Part shown: positions 31,309 to 39,503 of the stretch, piece after piece
How the letters are laid out: every line of letters starts with the position of its first letter
How positions within the stretch are numbered: position 1 is the first letter of the stretch
Assembly: GCF_016722895.1 (NCBI RefSeq)
Contig: NZ_JAEQNA010000001.1
Location: forward strand, 496,001 to 560,000
Reading direction: 5' to 3'
Length of the DNA stretch: 64,000 bases
Source of the DNA: Ramlibacter aurantiacus
GTDB taxonomy: Bacteria > Pseudomonadota > Gammaproteobacteria > Burkholderiales > Burkholderiaceae_C
Position numbers and translations under genes: made by a program
The notes under the pieces: model-generated
The model's input: the letters and a program-made list of their open reading frames with translations, nothing else
What the model was told of the DNA's origin: nothing
Databases searched by the model: none

Positions 31309-33619
31309 AACCCCCGCCCGCCCCACCGTCGCCACCCACTGGGGCCTGTACCGCGCCCGGATGGACGCGCGCGGCCCGGTGGCCCTGGACCCTTTCGAGG
31401 GCGATGCCGACCCGTCCCCGCTGGGCCTGGGCTCCGTGCTGCTGCAGGCCCGCACCAGCCCGGCCCGCATCGGCCGCCCCGCCGTGCGCCGCAGCGTGCT
31501 CGAGCGCGGCCTGCAGGCCGGCGGCGAGGGGCGCGGGCGCGAACCTTTCGTCGAAGTCGACTGGGACACCGCGCTGGCGCTGGTCGCCGACGCCATCGGC
31601 CAGGTGAAGGGCGAGGTGGGCAACGAAGGGCTCTACGGCGGCTCCTACGGCTGGAGCAGCGCCGGGCGCTTCCATCACGCGCAGAGCCAGATCCATCGCT
31701 TCATGAACGGCATCGGCGGCTGCACGCGCTCGGTGCAGAACTACAGCCACGGCGCGGGCGAGACCATCCTGCCCTACGTGGTGGGCGACCGCTCCGGCCT
31801 GGTGACGGGCCAGACCTCGTGGGAGGACATCGCCGCCGAATCGCAGCTGGTGGTGATGTTCGGCGGCGCGCCCTGGCGCAATGCGCAAGTCAACTCGGGC
31901 GGCGTGAGCCGGCATGTGCTGCGCGAGGCCATGCTCGCCTGCCGCCGCGCCGGCGTGCGCTTCGTCTCCATCAGCCCGGTGCGCGACGACACGCTCGACG
32001 AGGTGGAGGCCGAATGGCTGGCACCGCGACCCGGCTCGGACGTGGCGCTGATGCTGGGCATCGCCCACACCCTGCTCGCCCAGGGCCTGCACGACGCCGC
32101 CTTCCTGGCGCGCCACACCACCGGCTTCGATCGCTTCGCGGCCTATGTGCGCGGCGAGAGCGACGGCGTGGCCAAGTCGGCCGACTGGGCCGCGGCGCTG
32201 TGCGGCCTGCCGGCCGAACGCATCCGCTCGCTGGCGCAGGAGATGGCCCGCTCGCGCACGATGCTGATGATGTCGTGGTCGCTGCAGCGCGCGCAGTACG
32301 GCGAGCAGCCCTACTGGATGGCCATCACGCTGGCCGCCATGCTGGGGCAGATCGGCACGCGCGGAGGTGGTTTCGGCTTCGGCTATGGCAGCGTCAACGG
32401 CATCGGGCGGCCGTTGGTTCCATTGGCCTGGCCCGCGCTCGCGCAGGGTAGCAACCCGGTGAAGCAGACGATCCCCGTCGCGCGCCTGTCGGACATGCTG
32501 CTGCACCCGGGCGAGCCGTACGAGTTCGAAGGCCAGCGCCTCACCTACCCCGGCATCCGCCTGGTGTACTGGGCCGGCGGCAACCCCTTCCACCACCACC
32601 AGGACATCAACCGCCTGTTGCGCGCCTGGCGCAAACCGCAGCTGGTGGTGGTGCACGAGAGCTTCTGGACCGCCACCGCGCGCCATGCCGACGTGGTGCT
32701 GCCGACCACCGTCACGATGGAGCGCAACGACATCGCCTGCTCCGCGCGCGACAACCTGATCGCCCCCTCGCACCGCATCGTGCAGCCCTGGGGCGAGTCG
32801 CGCAACGACCACGACATCTTTGCCGACCTGGCCCAGCGCCTGGGCGTCGGCCCCGCCTTCACCGAAGGCCGCGACGAAGAAGCGTGGCTGCGGCACCTGT
32901 ACGCGCAGGCCGCCGAGCGCGCACGGGGCGCGGGCTTCGAGCTGCCGGGCTTCGACGCCTTCTGGGCGGGCGACCCCATCGTGCTGCCGGTGGCGCGCTC
33001 CGGGCCGCCGCTGCTGTCGGCTTTCGTCGGTGGCCAGCCGCTCAAGACGCCCAGCGGCCGCATCGAGATCTTTTCGGAGACGATTGCCGGCTTCGACTAC
33101 GACGACTGCCCGGGCCACCCGGTGTGGCGCGAGCCGGCCGAGTGGCTGGGCGCACCGCTGTCACGCGATTTCCCCCTGCACCTGGTGTCCAACGCGCCCT
33201 CGACCAAGCTGCACAGCCAGTATGACCACGGCGAGTTGTCCCGGGCGGCCAAGGTGCGCGGCCGCGAGCCGCTGCGCATGCACCCGTCCGACGCCCAGGC
33301 GCGTGGCCTGGCCGATGGGGATGTCGTGCGCGTGTTCAACCGGCGCGGCGCGCTGCTGGCCGGCCTGGTGGTGAGCGACGTGCTCATGCCCGGCGTGGTG
33401 CAGATCGCCACCGGCGCCTGGTACGACCCGCTCGATGCGGCGCAGGACGACACGCTCGACAAGCACGGCAACCCGAACATGGTCACGCTCGACATCGGCA
33501 CCTCGCGCCTGTCGCAGGCGACCAGCGCCCTCACCTGCCTGGTGCAGGTCGAGCGCTTCGAGGGCGAGCCACCGCCGCTCGGCTGCTACGAGCCGCCGGC
33601 CTTCGTGGGGCGCGCATGA
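31301..33619 (+). CDS. BisC/TorA-type molybdopterin oxidoreductase, cytoplasmic
   Basis: The 772-residue product belongs to the DMSO-reductase superfamily, BisC/TorZ branch: no N-terminal 4Fe-4S cysteines, GGSYGWSSAGRFHHAQSQ (about 108-125) with the Mo-ligand Ser, FGGAPWRNAQ, GRIEIFSETI and the C-terminal molydopterin-binding domain (RMHPSDAQARGLADGDVVRVFNRRGA in outline). There is no Tat signal, so it stays in the cytoplasm like biotin sulfoxide reductase. Known members reduce S- or N-oxides; distant relatives transfer hydroxyl groups on phenols. Neighbouring UbiX and SDR genes point to a catabolic, not respiratory, job. Confidence 0.88.
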   Translation: MLETPARPTVATHWGLYRARMDARGPVALDPFEGDADPSPLGLGSVLLQARTSPARIGRPAVRRSVLERGLQAGGEGRGREPFVEVDWDTALALVADAIGQVKGEVGNEGLYGGSYGWSSAGRFHHAQSQIHRFMNGIGGCTRSVQNYSHGAGETILPYVVGDRSGLVTGQTSWEDIAAESQLVVMFGGAPWRNAQVNSGGVSRHVLREAMLACRRAGVRFVSISPVRDDTLDEVEAEWLAPRPGSDVALMLGIAHTLLAQGLHDAAFLARHTTGFDRFAAYVRGESDGVAKSADWAAALCGLPAERIRSLAQEMARSRTMLMMSWSLQRAQYGEQPYWMAITLAAMLGQIGTRGGGFGFGYGSVNGIGRPLVPLAWPALAQGSNPVKQTIPVARLSDMLLHPGEPYEFEGQRLTYPGIRLVYWAGGNPFHHHQDINRLLRAWRKPQLVVVHESFWTATARHADVVLPTTVTMERNDIACSARDNLIAPSHRIVQPWGESRNDHDIFADLAQRLGVGPAFTEGRDEEAWLRHLYAQAAERARGAGFELPGFDAFWAGDPIVLPVARSGPPLLSAFVGGQPLKTPSGRIEIFSETIAGFDYDDCPGHPVWREPAEWLGAPLSRDFPLHLVSNAPSTKLHSQYDHGELSRAAKVRGREPLRMHPSDAQARGLADGDVVRVFNRRGALLAGLVVSDVLMPGVVQIATGAWYDPLDAAQDDTLDKHGNPNMVTLDIGTSRLSQATSALTCLVQVERFEGEPPPLGCYEPPAFVGRA

Positions 33620-34122
33620 GCTTGCCGGACGACCCGCTCTGGACCTGGGCCCTCGGCTTCTACGCCCGGCCCGGTGTCGCCCCGGCCTGCCTGGTCCTGC
33701 AGGACCGCCTGCAGCTCGACGTGTGCGTGCTGCTGCACGCGCTGTTCCGCCAGGCGCAGGGCCAGCCCCCCGGCCCCGCCGCGATCGCCGAAGCCGATGC
33801 CCACGTGCGGCCCTGGCGAAGCGAGGTGGTGGTGCCGCTGCGGCAACTGCGGCGACGGATGAAGGCCGGCTGGCCGGAGGTGCCCGAGGCCGAAGCCGAG
33901 GCCGCGCGCAGCGCCGTCAAGGCGGCCGAGTTGCAGGCCGAGCGGGTGGTGCTGTCGCGGCTGTACGCCTGGGGAGCGCCCCCGCGCCCGGCCGGCCCCC
34001 ACGGCTCGGCAGCGCGCGAGGTCTGCCGCTACTTCGCGCAGGCCAGCGGCACCACCGCCGAGCTGGAAAGCGACGAGGTTCGCGCGGCCCTGGCGACGCT
34101 CGAAGCGGCCGCCTCGTCCTGA
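33616..34122 (+). CDS. TIGR02444 (DUF2390) family protein
   Basis: The 168-residue product matches the TIGR02444 family: LWTWALGFYARPGVAPACLVLQDRLQLDVCVLL near the start in outline, then a helical body (WRSEVVVPLRQLRRRMKAGW). Function is unknown; such proteins are all-helical and cytoplasmic. Its start overlaps the molybdoenzyme stop (ATGA). The coupling raises the possibility of a TorD-like chaperone role, although it is not in the TorD family. Confidence 0.8.
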   Translation: MSLPDDPLWTWALGFYARPGVAPACLVLQDRLQLDVCVLLHALFRQAQGQPPGPAAIAEADAHVRPWRSEVVVPLRQLRRRMKAGWPEVPEAEAEAARSAVKAAELQAERVVLSRLYAWGAPPRPAGPHGSAAREVCRYFAQASGTTAELESDEVRAALATLEAAASS

Positions 34123-34179
34123 GCAGGCCCGACGTACAGGAGAGATGACCTGAACTGCAGGCAATCGATCGAGGTGACC

Positions 34180-34242
34180 ATGAACGACCCAGTGCCGCCG
34201 CTGGTCCAGCCCAGCCGCGACCCTCGGGAGAACACACGCTGA
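34180..34242 (+). CDS. Possible 20-residue leader peptide
   Basis: ATG 34180 is preceded by GAGGTGACC and the frame (MNDPVPPLVQPSRDPRENTR) ends 3 bp before the UbiX-type gene start. Its stop and spacing would allow translational coupling. No homology is recognised and the size makes chance likely. Confidence 0.25.
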   Translation: MNDPVPPLVQPSRDPRENTR

Positions 34243-34245
34243 CCC

Positions 34246-34845
34246 ATGCAGGACGCACGCAACCTCATCGTCGCCATCACGGGCGCCTCGGGCGCCATCT
34301 ACGGCATCCGCGCGCTGGAGCTGCTGCGCAGCCTGCCCGGCGTGCGCACGCACCTCGTGCTCACCGCCTCGGCCGCGCGAACGATCGCCGAGGAAACCGA
34401 CTACCTGGTGAACGACGTGCGGGCACTGGCCCATGAGGTGCACCATGCCAAGGACATCGGCGCCTCGATCTCGTCGGGCTCGTTCCGCACGGCCGGCATG
34501 CTGGTGGCGCCCTGCTCCATCAAGACCCTCAGCGGCATTGCCCACAGCTATGCCGACGAGCTGGTGGCGCGCGCCGCCGACGTGTGCCTGAAGGAGCGCC
34601 GGCGCGTGGTGCTGCTGCTGCGCGAGACGCCGCTGCACGCGGGCCATATCGAGCTGATGGCGCAGGCCACGCGCAACGGCGCCATCGTGATGCCGCCGGT
34701 GCCGGCCTTCTACCACCGGCCCGCCACGGTGCAGGACATCGTCGACCAGACCGTGGGCCGCGCGCTCGACCTGTTCGACATCGCGTTGCCCGGCACGCGC
34801 CGCTGGACCGGCGGCCACAAGAAAAACACGGAGGTGAACCCATGA
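34246..34845 (+). CDS. UbiX-family flavin prenyltransferase
   Basis: The 199-residue flavoprotein has the family motifs ITGASGAIYGIR (about 10-21), SSGSFRTAGMLVAPCSIKTLSGIAHSYADEL (FMN/DMAP site, about 75-105 in outline), LLLRETPLH and the C-terminal PAFYHRPATVQDIVDQTVGRALDLF. UbiX enzymes make prenylated FMN for UbiD-type (de)carboxylases. No UbiD gene is present in the window, so the partner lies elsewhere or beyond the family norm. It is followed by the SDR gene with a 4-bp overlap. Confidence 0.92.
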   Translation: MQDARNLIVAITGASGAIYGIRALELLRSLPGVRTHLVLTASAARTIAEETDYLVNDVRALAHEVHHAKDIGASISSGSFRTAGMLVAPCSIKTLSGIAHSYADELVARAADVCLKERRRVVLLLRETPLHAGHIELMAQATRNGAIVMPPVPAFYHRPATVQDIVDQTVGRALDLFDIALPGTRRWTGGHKKNTEVNP

Positions 34846-35588
34846 ACGACACCCGACACGTGGTCGTGACCGGCGCGTCCGGCGGCATCGGCGGCGCCAT
34901 CGCCGAGCGCTTCGCCGCCGCCGGCTGCACGCTGCACCTGCTGGGCCGCGACCAGGCCCGCCTGGCCCAGGCCGCCGAGGCTTGCCGCGCCGCCGGCGCA
35001 GCAGCGGCACACACCCATTGCTGCGACGTCGGCGACCCTGACTCGCTGGCCGCCGCGCTGGCTGCACCGCCACGCGTCGACGTGCTGGTGAACGCCGCTG
35101 GAAACATTCCGCGCCTGTCGCTGCAGGACAGCGAGCCGGCGCACTGGCGCGGCGTCTGGGCCGACAAGGTCCTGGGCGCCATCGAGGCCACGCGCGTTGC
35201 CTGCGAGCGCATGCGGGCCGATGGCGGCGGCGTGGTGGTCAACATCATCGGCACCGCGGGCGTGAAGCCCAATCCCAAGACCATCCTCACCACCACCGCC
35301 AACGCCGCGCTGATCGCCTTCACCGAAGCGCTGGGCGCGCAGGCGGTGGACTGGAACGTGCGGGTCGTCGGCATCAACCCGGGCTTGACCCAGACCGCGC
35401 GCACCGCGGGCCTGGCGTCCGGCACGGGCGGCGATGCCTATGCGGCGCTGCTGAAGAACCTGCCCTTCCAGCGCATGGCCACGGCCGGCGAGGTCGCGGA
35501 CTGCACCTGGTTCCTGGCATCGCCGCAGGCCGGGTACATCTCGGGGACGGTGATCGACCTGGATGGCGGGGCGCGCTGGCGGGTTTGA
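34842..35588 (+). CDS. SDR family oxidoreductase lacking the usual Tyr-x3-Lys
   Basis: The 248-residue Rossmann protein has TGASGGIG (about 10-17) and NAAGN (about 83-87), and resembles the short-chain dehydrogenase subgroup known as PRK06125. Where the catalytic Tyr-x3-Lys should be, it reads TTTANAALIAFTEALG, so both Tyr and Lys are missing; that subgroup also lacks the Lys. Either it uses another proton donor or it is not a classical dehydrogenase. Last gene of the molybdoenzyme/UbiX operon; the tandem repeat array follows. Confidence 0.85.
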   Translation: MNDTRHVVVTGASGGIGGAIAERFAAAGCTLHLLGRDQARLAQAAEACRAAGAAAAHTHCCDVGDPDSLAAALAAPPRVDVLVNAAGNIPRLSLQDSEPAHWRGVWADKVLGAIEATRVACERMRADGGGVVVNIIGTAGVKPNPKTILTTTANAALIAFTEALGAQAVDWNVRVVGINPGLTQTARTAGLASGTGGDAYAALLKNLPFQRMATAGEVADCTWFLASPQAGYISGTVIDLDGGARWRV

Positions 35589-35610
35589 ATTCAAGGCGAA
35601 CACGCAATAC

Positions 35611-35790
35611 CCGTTCGGGCTGAGCTCGTCGAAGCCGCACCGCGAACCGGGCACTCCGTTCGGGCTGAGCTCGTCGAAGCCGCACCGCGAACCGGGCACT
35701 CCGTTCGGGCTGAGCTTGTCGAAGCCGCACCGCGAACCGGGCACTCCGTTCGGGCTGAGCTTGTCGAAGCCGCACCGCGAACCGAGCCCT
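35611..35790. repeat. Four tandem 45-bp repeats
   Basis: Unit boundaries are 35611, 35656, 35701 and 35746; the unit begins CCGTTCGGGCTGAGC and ends CGAACCGGGCACT. Units 1-2 have GAGCTCGTC and units 3-4 GAGCTTGTC, and unit 4 degenerates at its end. A further partial copy with GTCCTGAGC follows to about 35835. It lies between convergent genes and shares its core with 16905-17282. Confidence 0.9.
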
Positions 35791-35847
35791 TCTACTGGCC
35801 GTCCTGAGCATTGTCGAATGGGGCCAGGGTGAACGGATAGATGCGCA

Positions 35848-36831
35848 TCAGCGCACCTCGACCAGCACCCGCCCCCCCACACGCCCATCCAGCAGGTCCT
35901 GCGCGGCGGGGATGACGCGATCGAGTGGCAACACCTCGACCATCGCGTCGATCACCTCGGCACTCAGGTCGCGCGCCAGGCGCTGCCAGACCGGGGGCCG
36001 CCGTTCGGCCGGACAGTAGACGCTGTCGATGCCCGCCAGCGTGACGCCGCGCAGGATGAACGGCGCCACCGTAGCGGGAAAGTCCATGCCCTGGGCCAGC
36101 CCACAGGCGGCCACGGTGCCGCCGTAACGCGTGCTGGCGCAGGCATTGGCCAGCGTGTGGCTGCCCACGCTGTCGACCACGCCCGCCCAGCGTTCCTTGG
36201 CCAGCGGCTTGCCCGGTTGCGAGAAGGCATCGCGCGGCAGGATGTCGCGGGCGCCCAGTCGGCGCAGGCGCTCGGCCTCGGCCGGGCGGCCGGTCACCGC
36301 CACCACGTCGAAGCCCTGGCGCGCCAGCAGGGCCACCGCGAAGCCGCCGACACCGCCGCCGGCGCCGGTCACCAGCACCTCGCCCTCCTGGGGCCGCACG
36401 CCGTGCCGCTCCAGGGCCTCGACGGCCAGCATGGCGGTGAAGCCGGCGGTGCCGATAGCCATGGCCGACCGCGCGTCCATGCCCTCTGGCAGGCGCACCA
36501 GTTCGGAGGACTTCACGCGCGCCTTCTGCGCGAAGCCACCGAAGGCCGTTTCGCCGCGGCCCCAGCCGGTCATGACCACGCGGTCACCGGCTTGCCACTC
36601 GCCGCTGCTGGACGACTCCACCATGCCGGCGAAATCGATGCCGGGAATCATGGGGAACTTGCGAACGACCGGTGCGCGGCCCGTGATGGCCAGGGCGTCC
36701 TTGTAGTTGAGGGAAGACCACTCGACGCGCACCAGCGTATCGCCGTCGGACCACACGGCATCGTCGAGTTCGCGAACGGATGCCTGCGTGACGCCGGATG
36801 CCTGCTCCAGCCAGATTGCCTTGAACACCAT
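35848..36831 (-). CDS. acuI: Acrylyl-CoA reductase-like quinone oxidoreductase (YhdH/AcuI)
   Basis: The 327-residue zinc-free medium-chain reductase fits the YhdH/AcuI group: SSLNYKDALAITGRAP (about 40-55), PMIPGIDFAGMV, GWGRGETAFGGFA and the NADPH motif VTGAGGGVGGFAV (about 153-165). AcuI reduces acryloyl-CoA to propionyl-CoA with NADPH. A GGGAG ribosome site precedes the ATG. It is divergent from a GMC oxidoreductase gene, with candidate TetR sites between. Confidence 0.9.
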   Translation of the reverse strand: MVFKAIWLEQASGVTQASVRELDDAVWSDGDTLVRVEWSSLNYKDALAITGRAPVVRKFPMIPGIDFAGMVESSSSGEWQAGDRVVMTGWGRGETAFGGFAQKARVKSSELVRLPEGMDARSAMAIGTAGFTAMLAVEALERHGVRPQEGEVLVTGAGGGVGGFAVALLARQGFDVVAVTGRPAEAERLRRLGARDILPRDAFSQPGKPLAKERWAGVVDSVGSHTLANACASTRYGGTVAACGLAQGMDFPATVAPFILRGVTLAGIDSVYCPAERRPPVWQRLARDLSAEVIDAMVEVLPLDRVIPAAQDLLDGRVGGRVLVEVR

Positions 36832-36862
36832 GTACTCCCATGAAGGTGGATCCGCGGGTCGT

Positions 36863-36882
36863 GTCCGACGCGAACGTCGGAC
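36863..36882. promoter_or_regulatory. Inverted repeat GTCCGAC-N6-GTCGGAC
   Basis: Perfect 7-bp arms sit 32 bp upstream of the acuI-like start in the divergent promoter region. Candidate operator. Confidence 0.45.
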
Positions 36883-36889
36883 GAAAATA

Positions 36890-36900
36890 GACCGGCGGTC
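36890..36900. promoter_or_regulatory. Palindrome GACCG-g-CGGTC
   Basis: An 11-bp palindrome directly after AAAATA, in the divergent region between acuI and the GMC gene. Short symmetrical sites of this form are typical of TetR regulators; a TetR gene follows the GMC gene at 38767. Confidence 0.45.
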
Positions 36901-36989
36901 GGCAAACCGAATGAGGGTTGACCCGGGGCGGGCATCCGGCTCACCGCGTGCAGCGCTACAGTGCGCGCCATCACCAGCCCCCGCAGCGC

Positions 36990-38708
36990 ATGGACAGCTT
37001 CGTCGAGTTCGATTACGTCATCATCGGCGGCGGCAGCGCCGGCGCGCTGCTTGCCAACCGCCTGAGCGCCGATCCGTCGCGCAGCGTGCTGCTGGTCGAA
37101 GCCGGCGGCCCCGACGACTACCCCTGGATCCACATTCCGGTGGGCTACCTGTACTGCATCGACAACCCCCGCACCGACTGGCGTTTTCGCACCGAGGCCG
37201 AGGCCGGGCTGAACGGTCGCTCGCTGCTGTACCCGCGCGGCAAGGTGCTGGGCGGCTGTTCCAGCATCAACGGCATGCTGTACATGCGCGGGCAGGCGCG
37301 GGACTACGACGGCTGGGCCGCGCTGGCCGGCGAGCCCGACTGGAGCTGGGCCGGCGTGCTGCCGGACTTCAAGCGGCACGAGAACCACCATCGCCTGCGC
37401 GGCCGGCGGGCGCCGGAGCCGGTCTCCCGCAGCGTGCCTTCGCAGCCGATGGATCCGACCCAGCGGCTGCCTTCGATCGACGAAGACGTGGGCACCTGGC
37501 ACGGCGGCGACGGCGAGTGGCGGGTCGAGAAGCAGCGCCTGCGCTGGGACATCCTGGACGCGTTCGCCCAGGCGGCGCAGCAAGCCGGCGTGCCGGCGAC
37601 CGATGATTTCAATCGCGGCTCCAACGAGGGCGTGGGCTACTTCGAGGTGAACCAGAAGAACGGCTGGCGCTGGAACGCCTCCAAGGCCTTCCTGCGCCCC
37701 ATCCTCAAGCACCGCAGGAATCTCACGCTGTGGACGCGGACGCATGCCTCGCGACTGGTGCTGGAGCCTGGCGGCGCAGGCGCGTTGCGCTGCAAGGGCG
37801 CGTGGCTCGTGCGGGGCGGAGATCGGGTGCAGGTGCGGGCGCGGCGCGAGGTCATCCTCTCGGCCGGCGCCATCGGCACGCCGCAGCTGCTGCAGCTCTC
37901 GGGCATCGGCCCCGGCGGCCTGCTGCAGCGCCACGGCATCGGGGTGCTGCGCGACGCGCCCGGCGTGGGCAGCAACCTGCAGGACCACCTGCAGGTGCGC
38001 GCCGTCTTCAAGGTCGACAACGTCAAGACGCTCAACACGATGGCTGGCAGCCTGTGGGGCAAGGCCTTGATCGGGCTGGAGTACGCGTGGCGCCGCACCG
38101 GGCCCATGAGCATGGCGCCCTCGCAGCTGTGCGCCATCACCCGCAGCGACCCGGGCCGGCCGCACCCCAACATCCAGTTCCATGTGCAGCCGCTCAGCCT
38201 GCCCGCCTTCGGCCAGCCGCTGCACCGCTTTGCGGCGATCACCGCGAGCGTGTGCAACCTCAACCCGACCAGCCGCGGCACGGTGGCCATCCGCAGCGCC
38301 GACCCGGGCGCGGCCCCGCTGATCGCGCCCAACTACCTCAGCACCGACGAAGACCGCAAGGTGGCGGCCGACTCGCTGCGGGTGGCGCGGCGCATCGTGG
38401 CGCAGCCGGCGATGGCCCGCTACGGGCCCACCGAGTACCTGCCAGGCGCGGAGCACCAGGGCGACGACGCGCTGGCCCAGGTGGCCGGCGACATCGCGAC
38501 CACCATCTTCCATCCCGTGGGCACCGCCCGCATGGGCCGCGCGGACGACCCGGGCGCCGTGGTGGACCCGCAGCTGCGGGTGATCGGCGTGGCCGGCCTG
38601 CGGGTGGTGGACGCGAGCGTGATGCCGCGCATCACCAGCGGCAACACCAACAGCCCGACGCTGATGGTCGCGGAGAAGGCGGCGCGCTGGATCCTGGCAG
38701 AGCGCTGA
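36990..38708 (+). CDS. GMC family FAD-dependent oxidoreductase
   Basis: The 572-residue product has the FAD motif IIGGGSAGALLANRLS (about 10-25), GKVLGGCSSINGMLYMRG (about 89-106), and the C-terminal HPVGTARMG...NTNSPTLMVAEKAA region with the active-site His and Asn. Choline dehydrogenase-like members oxidise alcohols. An Arg/Pro-rich insert of about 35 residues (from RLRGRRAPEPVSRS) separates the N-terminal part from the conserved WHGGDGEW; the paralogue at 63230 lacks it. The start is ATG 36990 without an obvious ribosome site. Confidence 0.9.
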   Translation: MDSFVEFDYVIIGGGSAGALLANRLSADPSRSVLLVEAGGPDDYPWIHIPVGYLYCIDNPRTDWRFRTEAEAGLNGRSLLYPRGKVLGGCSSINGMLYMRGQARDYDGWAALAGEPDWSWAGVLPDFKRHENHHRLRGRRAPEPVSRSVPSQPMDPTQRLPSIDEDVGTWHGGDGEWRVEKQRLRWDILDAFAQAAQQAGVPATDDFNRGSNEGVGYFEVNQKNGWRWNASKAFLRPILKHRRNLTLWTRTHASRLVLEPGGAGALRCKGAWLVRGGDRVQVRARREVILSAGAIGTPQLLQLSGIGPGGLLQRHGIGVLRDAPGVGSNLQDHLQVRAVFKVDNVKTLNTMAGSLWGKALIGLEYAWRRTGPMSMAPSQLCAITRSDPGRPHPNIQFHVQPLSLPAFGQPLHRFAAITASVCNLNPTSRGTVAIRSADPGAAPLIAPNYLSTDEDRKVAADSLRVARRIVAQPAMARYGPTEYLPGAEHQGDDALAQVAGDIATTIFHPVGTARMGRADDPGAVVDPQLRVIGVAGLRVVDASVMPRITSGNTNSPTLMVAEKAARWILAER

Positions 38709-38766
38709 TCGCCCCGGGCCGATCGCGAGCGCCGCATGTGGCCTGGCCGGCGACAATCGAGCCGCC

Positions 38767-39495
38767 ATGCCAAGCCCCGCCCGCACCCGAGAGCCCACCC
38801 GCGCCCGCGCCGACAAGCCGGCAACGACGCGCCGCGGCAGCGGCCGTCCCGCGGCCGATGCCAGCGTGGGTCGCGAGGTCATCCTCGCGGCCACCATCGA
38901 GTTGCTGCGCACCCGCACGCCGGAGCAACTGAGCGTGGTGGAAGTGGCCGCCGCGGCCGGGGTCAACCGGGCGCTGGTGCGCTACTACTTCGGCGACCTC
39001 AAGGGCCTGCTGATGGAAGCCACCCAGCACCTGATGCGCCAGCTGCAGGACCGCATGGAAACGGCGCTACGCACCGAGGGTGACCTGGCCGAGCGGGTGC
39101 ACCACCGCCTGATGCTGCGGCTGGAGTTCATGCGCGAACACCCGCACTTCGAGCGGCTGGCGCTGTCCGAGATCTACCAGTCGGGAGCCGAGGGCGGCGA
39201 CGACCCCGAAGGCACGCCGCTGCACCGCATCACGCAGCGCGGCCTGGAACTTACGCGCATGCTGCTGGACGACACTCCGCACTCACGGCTGGATCCGCGC
39301 TTCGTGCACCTGGCCATCCTCAGCGTGTCGGCCTTCCTGCCCATCGCGCAGCCGCTCCTGGCCGAGCTGTTCGGCGAAGGCCCCAAGGCCGACCGCAAAG
39401 TGGACGACTACCTGAAGTTCGTCGCGCGCATGCTGGCCGACACCATCGAGCGCAGCGACGTGCCGCCCGCGCCGAAGCGGCGCGGCGCGGCCTGA
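38767..39495 (+). CDS. TetR family transcriptional regulator
   Basis: The 242-residue product has a basic, Pro/Arg-rich N-terminal tail (1-35), a TetR HTH (about 38-85; VVEVAAAAGVNRALVRYYFGDLKGLL) and a helical ligand domain. It lies 58 bp after the GMC gene in the same direction and convergent with a Bug gene. It probably controls the GMC/acuI divergent promoters. Confidence 0.9.
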   Translation: MPSPARTREPTRARADKPATTRRGSGRPAADASVGREVILAATIELLRTRTPEQLSVVEVAAAAGVNRALVRYYFGDLKGLLMEATQHLMRQLQDRMETALRTEGDLAERVHHRLMLRLEFMREHPHFERLALSEIYQSGAEGGDDPEGTPLHRITQRGLELTRMLLDDTPHSRLDPRFVHLAILSVSAFLPIAQPLLAELFGEGPKADRKVDDYLKFVARMLADTIERSDVPPAPKRRGAA

Positions 39496-39503
39496 CGATC
39501 GCC

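Noticed and set aside
31244-33118. 624-residue minus-strand frame antisense to the BisC-type gene
   Set aside because: Low-complexity shadow composition, no domain, and the opposite strand encodes a full molybdoenzyme.
35611-35790. Resemblance of the tandem array to a CRISPR array
   Set aside because: Units abut with no unique spacers, only four copies, and no cas genes nearby.
35563-35832. 89-residue frame with 15-residue repeats (PFGLSSSKPHREPGT type)
   Set aside because: The repeat is explained by the 45-bp DNA array, whose length is a multiple of three; no start signal or homology.
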